A stretch of 64,000 bases of DNA from Ottelia alismoides. Taxonomy: Eukaryota > Streptophyta > Magnoliopsida > Alismatales > Hydrocharitaceae. The notes beneath the pieces were generated by a model. It worked only from the letters and a program-made list of their open reading frames with translations. It was not told the DNA's origin and made no database searches. Shown one piece after another: positions 13,434 to 25,776 of this stretch. How positions within the stretch are numbered: the first letter of the stretch is position 1; every line of letters starts with the position of its first letter. The DNA lies in the NCBI GenBank assembly GCA_037367405.1, contig JAZKJV010000149.1:124001-188000 (forward strand), read 5' to 3'. Made by a program: the position numbers and the translations under genes.

Positions 13434-15125
13434 AGTGGTATCAGAGCCCAACGCCGAAGGTTTTGGATGCGATCTATAATCCAAGGATGACTTGGGTTCG
13501 CTAGGGTTTGCGAAGTTTTAAATCACATTTCATTTTCGCATCTCTGTTTAATGATTACATTCTGCCCTGTTTAAATTGTTTAAACCCGAATATAAATTGG
13601 ATTTTGTTCCCCATTAAATAAGGAAACCATATGATATGAGTTTACGTAATTTGGATTCCGTTTGCTCGAGATATGGTCGTTTTAATGAACATGTATTCAC
13701 TGTTGTGGGAACTGCGAATCTTAACATGATTAATGAGTTGATTACTATTTTTATCTGCCTAGAAATGCGTGAAATATCACTTAGAATATTTCATGAATCA
13801 AATTAGAAATCTCTAGAAACTGATTTTGTCTTTTGATTTGTTTTAATTGAGATATGTCAATTTTAGTATGTATGGGTCACTACTGAAATTACATTCCTAT
13901 TTAAGAACCAAGTGATTGTCAATTAGTGAAATTAATTGTTAATTTCATGAAATAATTAACAGAAATATTTGAGAAATATTTAATGATTATTATTTCCGTA
14001 CTGACTTGTCCTCAACCAATAAATTGATTAGATTAGATCTAGATCATAATTGGAAACACAGTCATCAAACTCCTTGCTTGAATAGGATTGGGAATTTGTC
14101 TAGCAAATTTCCTTATAAAAAAAAATGTTTTGATTATTACTATATGGTATAATTTCGGTTGAAGAACCGATGATCATCTCAAGTACAAAGTGATTGACTC
14201 AGCATTATTTTTTTCCGAGGCGGATATGGTGTCTAGTCGCGGATCACTGGGGTAGCGGGTCGCACTGGTTGCGATCCGTCCCACTCCCGCCAGTACTGGC
14301 CATGACAACGGGTAGGGAACGAATGATGCCTAAGAGATCATGATGTATTTTCTAATTATTAAAATTTGAATTAATATGTACTTTGAGAGAATACCATATA
14401 TTCAAGTAAAATCAAGTTTGTTGATTGAATTAAATTGATAATTAATTTAATGTGATTAAGTTTATTATATCCAATTAATAACACTCTATTATAATAGATA
14501 TGTTATTTCCCTTGGAAGAATTAATTATGTGAATATGATTCATGATAATTAATTAGAATTTGAATATGATATGGAGAATCACATAAGTGGCATCCATGGT
14601 CTCCCGTCAAGGTGAAGGGTTCCGTCTCCAGGGATTGTATGTAGGAGACGCCCGTCCAAAGTGACAGCTCCTGTATGCAAGCGCATCTGGATCGCACTCT
14701 TTGCTTCTCGAAAGAGTAAGGCTGTATATGTAGTGACCCGAATATCGGATCACCATATTATTGGGGTGATATTGGATTGCGCATAGCGAGTACTATTCCT
14801 GTTGATGGTTGGTTCAATTAATGACGGGTCAACATCACCTTAGTGGTGGTGGGCTCGGGTGTTAAAGATCGAATTGGGAGATGCAAGGTGGAATGTGTTC
14901 CCTCTTCTTTTTATCCGAGTTGCAGATTCTCATATTATTGGGATGTTGATAAGGAAGGAGATCCCAGATCTTGCTGAGATATGATGGAAAGTATATCTCT
15001 TACATTGAAAGTGATTAAGGGGATGAACTTTCAGTGTTGACAAGGCAAGACAACTTTAATATAAAAATTCCTAAATCAATGTAAATTATATATTTATATA
15101 TGTTTATGCAAATTTCTTATTTCAG
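13434..15125 (+). other. Copia B primer binding site and leader
   Basis: TGGTATCAGAGCC at 13436-13448 is the tRNA-iMet binding site. The leader that follows matches the A leader (2125-3943) block by block, including the GC-richer block at about 14216-14322, and ends in TTTCAG at 15120-15125. No ORF is supported. Confidence 0.82.
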
Positions 15126-16390
15126 ATAATCCTTCTTTAATCCCACTCAATGTTATACTCAATGATAACCAATAGAAAATCATGGATTGGACCCATGATC
15201 CAGATATTGTACTTGCAATTGGACACATAATGTATGTGGTTACAATGTGCAAGTTTCCTCATAATAATGAGGAATGATAATTAAATAGACAATAGGACTA
15301 AAACCATAGGGTCTGAATATCTTTATAGTCTTGATCTCTCATCGAATGTACTTTGGAAGTGACATATCAATGATAATCGCAATTGTCAATTAATCCTTAT
15401 AAAATCTAATAAGATATTATGGCATACATATGTGCTCTTGACATTTAATCATGAATGACGTGGTTCTCTACATCATGCAGAATGGTGGCTCTATAAGAGA
15501 TGATGTATTCAAATTTTCTTGAGTACCTACCTGAACCAATGTTTTAAGAGTTTAGATGGATGTAGATACGATGAGTGTCGTCATTCTACTAACTATACTC
15601 TGGTCATTCGTGATGCTTCATATTATCCATATTGTATGAATTGAATGAAGCACATGTATAATTGTTGAAATACTCTTATATTGAATTTTTTTATTTCGAC
15701 ATAAGAGATCCTCTGTCTTGAGCAATGGTTGCTTATAGATAAAGGAAGTACAGTGGAAGCATGGGTTGGACCCAAGTGAGAAGTATAGTCAAAGAGTTTG
15801 TTGCACTTCTGTGACTTCCATATGACATCCAAAGAGTTGGATGAATGCCAATATTATAATAAATTGATGTGTTGATAGTATGACAATAAAATCTATCTAG
15901 AATACTTAGAGAAGGAATCAGATAGTACATCAGTATAATCTACATATAATCATTGAATATGACCTACTTAATTGATAAGATAAAGTCTAATAATTGTATC
16001 TCAATCTTCTAATGACACTTGCAATTGGTTGCATCTGCATTAGAATATTAGAAATTTGATCTTAAGGTTTAATGGTCATCCATGTTGGAAGTGATGCAAT
16101 TGTTGCAACAATTTCCATTGGATCAATAGACTTCATATTTTCAATGGGAGCCCTTAGTCTTAGAGAATGTCTCTATGATCTGGATATTAGAATACACTCG
16201 TAGTTTATTTCTAAATGTTGGAAATAAACAAGAATTCTGGAATAAACCTATCATAAAGAGTTATGATGGATATATTTCAGATAGTAATCTAACATCTAGT
16301 GGACTCCGCTAAATTAGAAAATTGATGAATGGTTCATTAAGATTTCTAATACTGAAAGTTAAACCTTTAAAGATCAATAGGAGATTAAAA
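15126..16390 (+). pseudogene. Copia B gag/protease remnant
   Basis: Same start as in A, with Gag-like residues after TTTCAG (NPLNVIL-like, then DIVLAIGHIMYVV near 15205). It is interrupted by stops and small indels throughout. I could not locate a zinc knuckle or protease active site. Confidence 0.55.
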
Positions 16391-17364
16391 ATCATTTGAC
16401 AATGATCAGGCATCATGTTTTGGACATATGTCTGTTGATGAGATCAATGGACAAGTATGAGATGAAACTTTAGAATGTCTAAAATTTCAAAACTTGCATA
16501 CTTATGAATATTGTATTCAAAGTAAAATGTCCAATACACCTTTCTTTGGGAAAGGTGTAAGATGTCAAGGTAGTCAGGATCTCATAGATATTAATGTATG
16601 TGAATCATCTATATCATAGTAAACATTATGGATATGTGATATCTATTGATGATTATGTATGATATGAGATTTCTTCTCTTCGCCTAAGAAATCTTAGAAA
16701 TGTTCAAAAATTTCACAATTTTGGTTTAGAAGCAAAGTTTTAAGGAAGATGAAATGAATTTGATCTAACCAGGGTAGCTTGTACCTATTAGATGAATTCA
16801 AGGAATAGCTTATGGAGATGTGAATATCATTCCTATCTCAATCCTCCTTATGAACCTTAACTCAATAGAGTTGTAGGGAGATACAATTAATCATGTGTGA
16901 CATGATTTGATCAATGATTAATTTAGCATAATTATGTCTTAGTCTCCAGGTATATATATATATATGTGGTAGAGACTACATTATATATATACTTAATAAG
17001 GTTACATGTGATTAAGCTGGAATCTGGCACTAGAGAGTGCTACTTTATTAGGAAAATAAAGGATGGTATTGGATACCTACTTTATGACTTTGAGATTCTT
17101 AAAGGATCTCATCTCTGAGAATGTGATTCTTAGAGGATGACTCTCTTGAGAATTAAGATGAAAATGAAGTAAAAGAACTCATTCAATCTTGAGAAGATAA
17201 TGAGGCTCCTGAAATCGGAAACTAAAAGAATAATTAAAGATGAAACACCTATATGTGATTAAAGATAATGAGGTTCTTCATATAAGTTTGATGATGGATT
17301 CCATGTGTCAGTTGAATCTGACAATGATCTGACTTCATATGATGAAGCTCCTAAGGATCATGAC
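16391..17364 (+). pseudogene. Copia B integrase remnant
   Basis: MSNTPFFGKG followed by DLIDINVCE at about 16528-16602 matches the start of the copia integrase core. The first catalytic Asp strand reads as in A but with INVCE in place of IDVCG, so the Asp is lost here. The rest is frameshifted. Confidence 0.6.
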
Positions 17365-18130
17365 ATGGAAAGATGGATGTTAGCAATAAAGTCTAAAGTA
17401 GACATCATATACAAGTGTTGTATATGGATCCTCGAGGATCCACCTATATGGGTAAGACCCATTAAGGTGTAAATGGATCTTCAAGAGAAAGAGGGAACCT
17501 GATGAGAAGGTATAGACCTTCAGAGCATGGTTCGTAGCCATAAGCTACACACCGAAGAGAAGACATCGCTTGCGATGAGACTTGCTCTCCAGTGACCTTT
17601 CTTTAACCCATCAGAATATTGCTAAATATAGCTACACAACTTGACTATGACATCTTCATAATGTGAGTCAAGATTGCATTCCTTTATGAATACCTCTCTG
17701 AGGATATTCACATGAAGTAGCCCTAGGGCTTCATGGTTGAGGAAAGAAAGGTGTGCGAGCTAGAGAACTCCATATATGGACTCAAATATGCCTCTTGTAG
17801 TTGGAATATTGGATTTGATGAAATCATAAATGTTATGGTTTAAGATAGAGTCTTGATAAACCATGTGAAGCTTAGTGGGAGTGCCATTGAGTTCATCATG
17901 CTAAATGTAGATATGCTAATCATGTGAAATGATCTAAGGATGATAATAATAAGTGTTTTATAATCTGGTTGTTTCATACCTCGAGATATGATCTCAAGGA
18001 TGCCTCTTAGATCTTAGTTCTGAAGTTGTTCAGAAGCAAAGAAAAGAGGGTATTGGGACCGTCACATTAATGATATACCTTGGACATTTCCAAGGAAAAT
18101 TCCAAAAAAGGATTCTTTCCCTCAAGATAT
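17365..18130 (+). pseudogene. Copia B reverse transcriptase remnant
   Basis: WMLAIKSKVD, then LEDPP and VRPIKV (about 17365-17470) mark the RT N-terminus. AWFVAISYTP (about 17525), VKIAFLYEYLSEDIH (about 17668-17710), KVCELENSIYGLK and SCSWNIGFDE (about 17750-17820) follow in the standard order. The YVDD region is degraded. Stops occur inside several motifs. Confidence 0.8.
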
Positions 18131-18380
18131 GGTATTGACCTATCTAAAGGAATAACACCTCAAAGAGTTGATGATGTGAATGCAAACTGCTTGCCCTTGT
18201 GCATCAGTTCCAAGAAGTCGGTTGTATGCTAGATATGTACAAAAGCCAGATGTCTACCATGCAGTGGGAGTAGTAAACTATTACTAATCCTACTATGGTG
18301 ATAAAACACTTGATTATAGTAATAACGATATCTTCATAGAAGGCAAAACTTTTGAGATAGTGATCTCAAAGTCTTATCTT
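18131..18380 (+). pseudogene. Copia B RNase H remnant, truncated
   Basis: The MYARYVQKPDVYHAVGVV-like RNase H landmark lies at about 18225-18275. Sequence parallel to element A continues to 18380 (matching A up to about 7197) and then stops abruptly. The last about 370 bp of the internal region, the polypurine tract and most of a following LTR are missing. Confidence 0.75.
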
Positions 18381-18460
18381 TCTGTGCGATCACATTCGAT
18401 GCATTCGATGCGATCATCACGCTTCCGTGATGCGCTTGAGGATTTTTCCCATATCCTTCA
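18381..18460 (+). repeat. LTR 3'-end fragment fused to truncated copia B
   Basis: About 80 bp matching the last part of the copia A LTR (compare 10135-10214), ending ATATCCTTCA at 18460. It carries a small internal duplication of ATTCGATGC. It is joined directly to the broken internal region of B and followed by the spacer copy. Confidence 0.85.
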
Positions 18461-19008
18461 CGTTGTCCATTCCCTTCATTTCCACTTCATTTCAACCTAA
18501 TAAGGGTGGTCAAAGTTGTGTCTCCGTGTAGCGAACCATTTGCAGGTAGGAGGTGCTTCTTCTAGAGGTTAGAACAAGATCTGAAGCTTGATGTTTGATG
18601 TACAACACATTAGGTTCTGTGGATTCTCCAGATCGTAGATCGGTGATACTTGATCCCCTTCTTCACTACCATTTGAAGCGGATGTCCATTAGGAATCGTT
18701 AGAGACTTTCAAGCAACAATTTGGACAAAGATCGACCGCATAGCAGTCGATCGAAGTTCATTAGCCAAGCCATTCATCAGTGTTCTTCCATCACCCGTCT
18801 CCACAATCAGATCGAGAACAAGATGTACCCGATTCAATCCAAATCGTGGAAGAAGCCCCAATTTTCAGTTGTTGATTAGAGGATTCTCAGATCGAAGCTC
18901 CACTGTAGATCTAGCACATGTGTATAGTGATTGAATAATTACATTTTGGCCCTTGCTTGTTTTGATATTTGCAAACTAGTCCAATTTAAATGAGTCACAT
19001 GCAACGAC
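18461..19008. repeat. Second copy of the copia spacer
   Basis: 548 bp repeating 10215-10761. The final ACGAC (19004-19008) is the left target-site copy for the LTR that follows. Confidence 0.88.
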
Positions 19009-21088
19009 TGTTGGACATGTGAGCCCACGGCGAGCCATTATGCAATAAATGTTATTGCAAATATCATTCCCTAATCTGAAATGAAGAACAAGTAATTTGC
19101 ATAATAGGTCCCTTAGTACAATTAGGGTTATGTACCATGGCCATCTTAATGATCATACAGCTGTTGATTCAATTATTGAATCATAGAGGCTGGTGCTTGG
19201 ATGAATATCTAATGTGTTAGATTGAGGACTCATCAAGCACCGTCAAATGATTTTTAAGAGATGATCTCCAGCCAGAGTAGGAGATGGCAATCCTTTATCA
19301 GTTAGGCTGATATCTGACCGACCTCTCGATGCAGGTCCTCTGCATAGGAATAGAGATTCGGAGGTGTCAGATTAGTTAGGTCAAAGAGTTGACTTAACGA
19401 GATTGAGATAACCAAAGTCCTATATCGTATGGTGTCATGTTAGACACACATCCTCTGACCGGAGATAGATGTGTTACCAGACCAATAGGGTGATGACTTA
19501 ATCAAGGTCAAAACATCGGCGCGCTGGTGTACATTTAAGGGCATATGAGTAATACGATCTCTCAAAGGGATCATAAAGGTTAATTACTGAATCGGAAGAC
19601 ATGAGCTCACTCATGAGATATTGGGAAGAATCAAATTCCGTGCATGGTCATCTCGCTTTGGAAGCTTGACAGAATTTGTATGTTTGATATATACTTTTGG
19701 AAAGTATATGATCAACACCTGGGTATGATATAAACTTTTGGAAAGTATATGATCGATACCAAATCCTAATAGTCAAATGAGAAACTTATTGATAAATCCT
19801 TGAAGTAGATAGTGTAAAATTGATCTTATACTTTGAGATTATTCTGGGTCTTCCAGTATGTAGGATGTACATGTATTGGGAATACCTGAGGGTGATGTGA
19901 TCATAAACAATTGTATAACCTTGACGCTTCCATTCCTTGGGAGTGATGAAACAGGTCTGGATTTTAGTGACTCCTCTCAGTAGAGAAGTAATTTAATCTT
20001 AGTCCAAATGTTGGACATTGATCTGAATGTGATTCAGATGAAATGAGAAGATTAGACTTGCGGTCTTAGCTTAATCAAGCATCTATGGGAGGCCCGAGAT
20101 CTGGATTTGAGATGTGATCTCAATATCGAAGTCACTATACGTAGAAAAATACAATTGCCCTGTCCTTATCTCGAAGTATTTGCGGAGAGAGTGCATTATC
20201 CTTGAAAGAGTTCATGGATAATTCTATTGTTGATATATGTATCCGAGCATTGAGAAAATAGATAATTAAACATGATTTATTTATCATGAATAAATATGAA
20301 TTTGATTCATATTATATGGAGAATTATCTAAGATTATTGAATGTGATTTGATTATCAAAGATATAAATAATGTGGATGTGATTCACATTATTTGGGCACA
20401 TAATAATAGAGATCCAAGATAATTAAATGTGATTTAATCATCATGGATATGATTAATGTGGATAGCACTATCCATATTAATCATATATATATATATATAA
20501 TAAATGCCATTTATAATATATAAGAGGGAGCTATTTGTAATTTACATTTGTTAATTAAATGTTGATGTGAATTTGATTCACATTGGACATTAAATTGAAA
20601 ATGTAATTTACATTTTATTTTGGGTTGTGAATGTGATTCACAATTTTCCAATGGCATGATTGCAATGTTCACAAAAACATTGGATTTATTTTTGTGAAAT
20701 AATTTGCAACAAAAGTTGTTGCAAATATTGGAGAAAATCATGAGATAATGCAATCTCATATAATATGGAAAGGAGGTTCCCTTCCTAATAAGGAGAGGGA
20801 ACGGCTACTAAGTCCTTATAGGACTCATAGCCGTCCCCCCCCCTTTATGGAAGGAGGCTTGCCTCCTTTCTATTTCTACAATGGATATTGAGTTGATATA
20901 AATCAAATTATATTTAATATATATTTGATTTTTATTAAATTAATTGTTGTTGGTTTTTTACCAACAAAATTCTTGCCATTGAAAGAAACACAAATCAATG
21001 AGAGCCATTGGATTTGTGTTGCCTATGGATCCCAAAATATTATAAATAGAAGGGCACCCCTTTGCTCTTCTCTACACACAAGAGAGCA

Positions 21089-21131
<43 letters not shown>

Positions 21132-21640
21132 ACACGTCAGCCCTCTCTCATTCTCTCCCGTGGCCATCCACCATGGATGCCCTAGAGAGAGTCTCCATCG
21201 CCGCAGCGTCATCGTTATGCTGCCCGATCGCTTGCTTGTGGATCTCCGTCTCCTTCGGTGTGCCTCGCTCGTGAAGAAGACGTCGGATCTCGTGTGTCGA
21301 GATCAGGAGATCTGCCGTTTGGATCATCAACATGGATTGCGAGAAGCACGCGATTCATCCCCGCGCTCGCAAGCGTCTCCTCTGTCGGATCAGACTTGAG
21401 ACAGGAGGTTTCTTCATTTAGATACTCGACCACAACCACGCTTCAAGAGGTAATCCTATTACTTGTTTGTGGTTTAGACAAAACGATCCGAGAAGTGGTC
21501 TTGGATCATGTGATTTCGTCACATGAAAATTGTTTAAATTTCGCTGCATAGAACAACTTGTGCGACTAGTCATTCCTCGTCGTATTCGATACGACGCTCA
21601 TGCTTCCGTGATGCGCTTGAGGATTATCCCATATCCTTCA
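19009..21640 (+). repeat. Right-hand copia B LTR with ACGAC target duplication
   Basis: Complete 2632-bp LTR (TGTTGGACAT...ATATCCTTCA). ACGAC occurs immediately before (19004-19008) and immediately after it (21641-21645), so as it stands it is a solo LTR with its own 5-bp target duplication. TATAAATA is at 21041-21048 and a CT tract at 21093-21130. No primer binding site follows. The 82-97-residue ORFs here are LTR noise. Confidence 0.92.
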
Positions 21641-21645
21641 ACGAC

Positions 21646-23191
21646 ACCTACGTATTTGGTGAATATGCAATATATTACTTGTGTTTCTTTTTTGATGTTT
21701 TCCCTCAAAATAAAAATTAAGTCCAAGTTAATCCGTACCAACGCATCTCATGTACTCTAACATGAGCTTTTGTGAGAAATATGTATTATCAGTCCGTTAT
21801 TTCTTTATTTGGTTGTAGCTTCAATACCATAAATAAACTTATCTGTAATTTGTCCTTCAAATTTTTATTTATTATTTGTTTCTTAGTTGCATTTCCTAAT
21901 TTGCTAATTCCCTCCATAAACTCCCTAAAAATCATAATAAGTTCTTGCTAATTCAATTTAGTGCAACAAATTTTTGGTTATTATATAAATTAGTTTGGTT
22001 AATTTTAAAAATTTGAAAACTACAAAAAATTATCATGTTTGTATTATAAAATTTCAATAAACATTTGAAAAATGTTATAAAAATTCCAAAAAAACTTCCA
22101 TTGGGTATTTTAACTTTTTTGATTTTTTTATACAAATTTGGTTTTATAATTCTTTATAAAAATATTAAAAATTGAAAAACACAGAAACACTAAAAATGAA
22201 TATAAAATCATTTGAAAAATCACAAAAATACATAAAATAGATTGAATTAGATATTGAAAATTTGGAACTATTTGCGTATATTTCATGTATTTTCATTTTT
22301 TTTCTATTTTAAAAATACAAAATAGTGAATTGATTTTCTATTTTCTTTAGTTTTAGATATTATTTGTTTGAAAATGATAAAAAATCTAAAAATATCTGGA
22401 ATATCAAGAAATAGTACAACATCATCTAAAACACAAAAAAACATTTTTATTTGAATTCTACGATTATTTTTATTGTTTCTGAAAAAACTAAAAAGACCTT
22501 TGTTTCTTGAATTTATAGTTTTTTATTTTGTTTTGATTTAAAAAATAAAAAACTGCAGAAATTGAGAATAACTAAAAAGAATTATTAATTATTAATTATA
22601 AATTATAATAAATGCAAGAAAGTTACAAAAATCCTTAATAAATACAAGGAACACATAAAAACCGCAAAAGATAAAAAGAAAAATAACCTACATTGATTTT
22701 TAATAATTAATAACCCTCGGGTATTGTAGTCTCCCAGAGCTCGATCCTTTAGGCAATACAAGCAAAATAAACAACAAATACTTTCCTTTACCATTTTCCT
22801 TATGTGATTCATTTTCTACTCTTAGAATATTTTTTGTTTGAGATTATTTTGAGTTGCAACGACCACATTTCCACTTGTGCTTATTTTCACCCTCATTTTC
22901 AATAAATAACTAAAAACCTGAAAAAGTTCTTACCAACTGTTGACCCTGTCAATATTGACTTGGTCTCGGGGTTTAGGATTAGTAAGTATTTACAAATTCT
23001 TCCTTTATTTTCCATTCTTTTCTTTATTCTTTTATTTTGGACTTGAATACATAGATTTATACAGTATTTAGAGGTTAATTATAGATGGATAGTGAATGTC
23101 AATTTGTAAAGGTTATTGTCATTTACAGTTTTTTTGGTAGGGATTAAAAGACAGAATGAAAGAATAAATTTATATGTATGGCTATTCCTCA
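21646..23191 (-). repeat. AT-rich DNA, probable partial 3' LTR of minus-strand Athila-like G3
   Basis: Its right edge is well placed. Read on the minus strand, a polypurine tract (23205-23192) is followed by TGAGGAATAG, close to the TGATGAATCT start of the G1/G2 LTRs. A segment near 22890-22990 resembles the + strand LTR of G4 near 58975-59055. The left end is unresolved. A full LTR would be about 3.8 kb, so it is either interrupted by the copia array or truncated. Long A/T runs fill 21900-22650. No gene seen. Confidence 0.55.
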
Positions 23192-23205
23192 CCCCCTATA
23201 CTTAC
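23192..23205 (-). other. 3' polypurine tract of G3
   Basis: On the minus strand it reads GTAAGTATAGGGGG directly before the LTR start. The same motif (TTAAGTATAGGGGG) precedes LTR2 at 41547-41561. This sets the orientation and 3' end of the old element. Confidence 0.8.
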
Positions 23206-24180
23206 CTTTTCTAGTCCCTAGCAAACACTTATTAGAAGAATAAGCAATGCAAAAGAGAAAAATAAAGAAAAGGAAAATAAAGAAGGTAGAATGATTGTGA
23301 TTTATTTAAACTTGTCTTTGAAAAATCAAAGTTTGGAGCTCAGTTAAGACCTTTTGATTGTTAGTTTGTTCAGAACCTTTTTAGAAATAAGATCTAAAAC
23401 TTAACATCCCTCAAGTTCCACCATCCTTAGTTCAAGTAACCTCAATAGCCAGGCTAGAATAAGTCTCTTCATACGCAGAATCTTATGACTATGAGTTTTA
23501 TACAGTGAATGTGTATGTATCAATCTAGATACTCTTTCCTCGAGGAATAGGGTATTTCCTTCTAAGTTCATGTGTAACTAGCTCAAGAAGAGGAGGTAGA
23601 GAGAAGAATGTACTATGACCCGTGTAGTCACAAATCCCATAGAGCATGGCCAGTGTAGCCAAGTCTCCTACTGCAAGAAACCTTGGGATATTTGATATTG
23701 ACGCATAATGCCTTGGTTATTTTATACATACTTAGACGGAATTTAATTTTCACTAACGTTTCCCCATCTGTTCTTTTTGGAGTTTTTTATTTTACTTTTT
23801 TTACACTATATATAGAAGCAATTACATAAGGAATTTTCCTCTTAAGCTAGCAGCTTATCCCTCTTTTGAAGCTTTATTACAACCTATAGTGTCCTATATT
23901 TATACGTACTTGCCACTAGATTGGGTTGGGGACCCGTGGCCACCTATGTTGACTACGCATGTTTCCAAACGTGTTCTTTCCCAAGTTAAAGAATCATGTC
24001 CTCACCACCTCCTCAGACTTGAGCTAAGTTTAAAGTGTGGAGTTCAAGTTAGGTCATTATCAAGAAGAGACATGCATGTGCTTCGGAATACACTACTTAG
24101 GCTAGTCAAGATGACATGTGAGCATATTCTTGTGGACTCTAAGAATTATGTCTCATCGACATAAAAAGTCTTATTTCCAG
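23206..24180 (-). other. Conserved 3' non-coding block of G3
   Basis: Read on the minus strand this aligns along its length with the 3' region of G1 (about 40640-41546). Shared short blocks in the same order include CATGTCATCTTGA, GATAATGACCTAACTT, GAGGTGGTGAGGA, GCTTCAAAAGAGGGAT, GACTTGGCTACACTGG and CCTCGAGGAAAGAGT. No intact ORF is common to both. The + strand ORF at 23889-24164 is a shadow. Confidence 0.8.
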
Positions 24181-24960
24181 TTCCTATATGGTTCCTGTGC
24201 AATTAAGTTAATTAAAGTATAGACCAAGCTCTAATATTCAGTTTTTATTTAAACTTGTTCAATTATAAAAATCACTCAAAAACTTCTTATGCAATCCAAG
24301 AAAATATTTTTGTGAAGCTATTTCTAGTTTTGAACATTCTATGGGTTTTTCAAAAGGATTTGCAAATTTTTTGTGGAGTTTTGAAAATATTTCCAATTTA
24401 TAGGTATTTTTGATATTCTATAAATTTTTAGAGAATTTTATAAAAATAAAGGAGTTAGTGAATTCATAAGGATTTACAGAGACTTTTATACAAAGTATAT
24501 TTATGTTTTATGAAAATTTATGTAGAGTTTTATACAGTATGGATGTGTTTTATTAGAAGAATTTTTGCAAGTATATTATGCCCATCGTTTTCAAAAAAAA
24601 TTGAAAATGTGTTTGCAAATATTTACCAAACATTTTGAAAACTTTATTCGCAAATAATTTCTGTAAAGAATTTTTCGAAAACATTTTTTTACAAAAAATT
24701 ATTTACATACTTTTTACAAACATTTACAAAGAAATTATTTTCAAATGTTTTGAAGATAATGCACAAAAATTTTTAAATATTTTTCAAAATATTTTTCAAA
24801 AATATTTTATAACCATTTCCAAATCAATTTGTTAAACAGTCGGAAACAATTTCGAAATTTTTTTTATACATATTTACAAGAGTTTATTCTTGATAGTTGA
24901 TTTATTATATACCTTTATCCAATATAGTACACTAACCATATAATTATTACAAAAATACGA
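24181..24960. other. AT-rich low-complexity stretch inside G3 3' region
   Basis: About 780 bp of degenerate repeats of the kind TTTACAAA, ATTTTTCAAAA and TTTATA. The matching place in G1 (40330-40440) has only about 100 bp of A-rich sequence, so this is an expansion or an insertion. No gene. Confidence 0.6.
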
Positions 24961-24998
24961 AAGTACAAGTTATGGTTAACATATGTATATACATATAA

Positions 24999-25368
24999 TC
25001 AACCCCCCATACTTATCTCGAACTATGTCCTCATAGTGATCAAATATCAAAAAGGAAGACATAACTCGTTTTAAGTATATAAAAGCCTATACTACAACAA
25101 CTCCTAGAATATGAAGTCGATCATTCCCCCAATACATAGGATAAACTAATCCTAAGCATAGCAGACTGTACACAAAGCAGGGATGAACGAGGGTTTGAAT
25201 GTATTAAATAATCAACAACTTGACTTGTCCCTACTATATGTAGGGTAAAATATCCCTATGTGTTGATAGAAGATCGACAACTTGAGAGCAAAGCGAGAGA
25301 ATAAATGAAGAATAACTTGAATGCACTCATCCCCCTTATACTTAGGATGAAATATATCCTAAATATAG
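24999..25368 (-). repeat. Array of four stem-loop/polypurine modules (G3)
   Basis: On the minus strand, in transcript order, there are modules ending in a G-run at about 25331, 25228, 25125 and 25003, spaced about 103, 103 and 122 nt. Module 1 has arms TATACTTAGGAT and ATCCTAAATATA (25337-25368) and an adjoining GGGGG. Module 4 reads GAGGACATAG, then ATAAGTATGGGGGG, matching the last module of G1. The stems of modules 2 and 3 are imperfect. See the G1 array at 39901-40257. Confidence 0.75.
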
Positions 25369-25776
25369 CACAAACGAATGAGATGAATGAATAAAATGGG
25401 ATAAAAAAGGAATGAACAAGAATTGAAAGGAATAAAAAGAATTAATCAAAAATGTTTTTGTTGGTACTGTGTGAATCTTCTGATGTTGTGGTGAGAGATC
25501 TTCATCACAAATCACACGAATAGAAGCGACAACGGACATGAATGTATCATGCTCTAAATATAGCTTCAGCAACTGTCCATTGACTACAAATGTTTTTTCT
25601 TCAGATGACAATTCTGATATGAGTATGCTACCATTGTCATACACTGTTCTGATTATGAAGGGCATGTCCATTTGCTTTTGATTTTTCCTAGAAAAATCTT
25701 TAACTTCGCATAAAATAACCTTACCTTCTATATAAGTTCGAAACTCTTTCATCTGATATGCATGTTGTACCAACAT
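25342..25776 (-). pseudogene. G3 integrase C-terminal domain remnant
   Basis: The 144-codon ORF starts inside integrase. Its first 80 residues match the C-terminal domain of G1 and G2 in order: EFRTYIEGKVILCEVK, then MPFIIRTVYDNGSILISEL, then FVVNGQLLKLY (G1: GPFVVRTVHDSGCVEISDL and FLVNGQLLKHF). After the domain it runs on through the first stem-loop module, so the last about 50 codons are not ancestral protein. The domain binds DNA in Ty3/gypsy integrases. Confidence 0.85.

Noticed and set aside
22000..22650. AT-rich region as centromeric satellite or matrix attachment array
   Set aside because: No regular period is visible; it is A/T-run-rich LTR-like sequence similar in style to 61260-62480.
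24999..25368. CRISPR-like or satellite array from the regular about 105-nt spacing
   Set aside because: Only four imperfect units, each a hairpin with a G-run inside a retrotransposon 3' region; there are no unique spacers between identical repeats.
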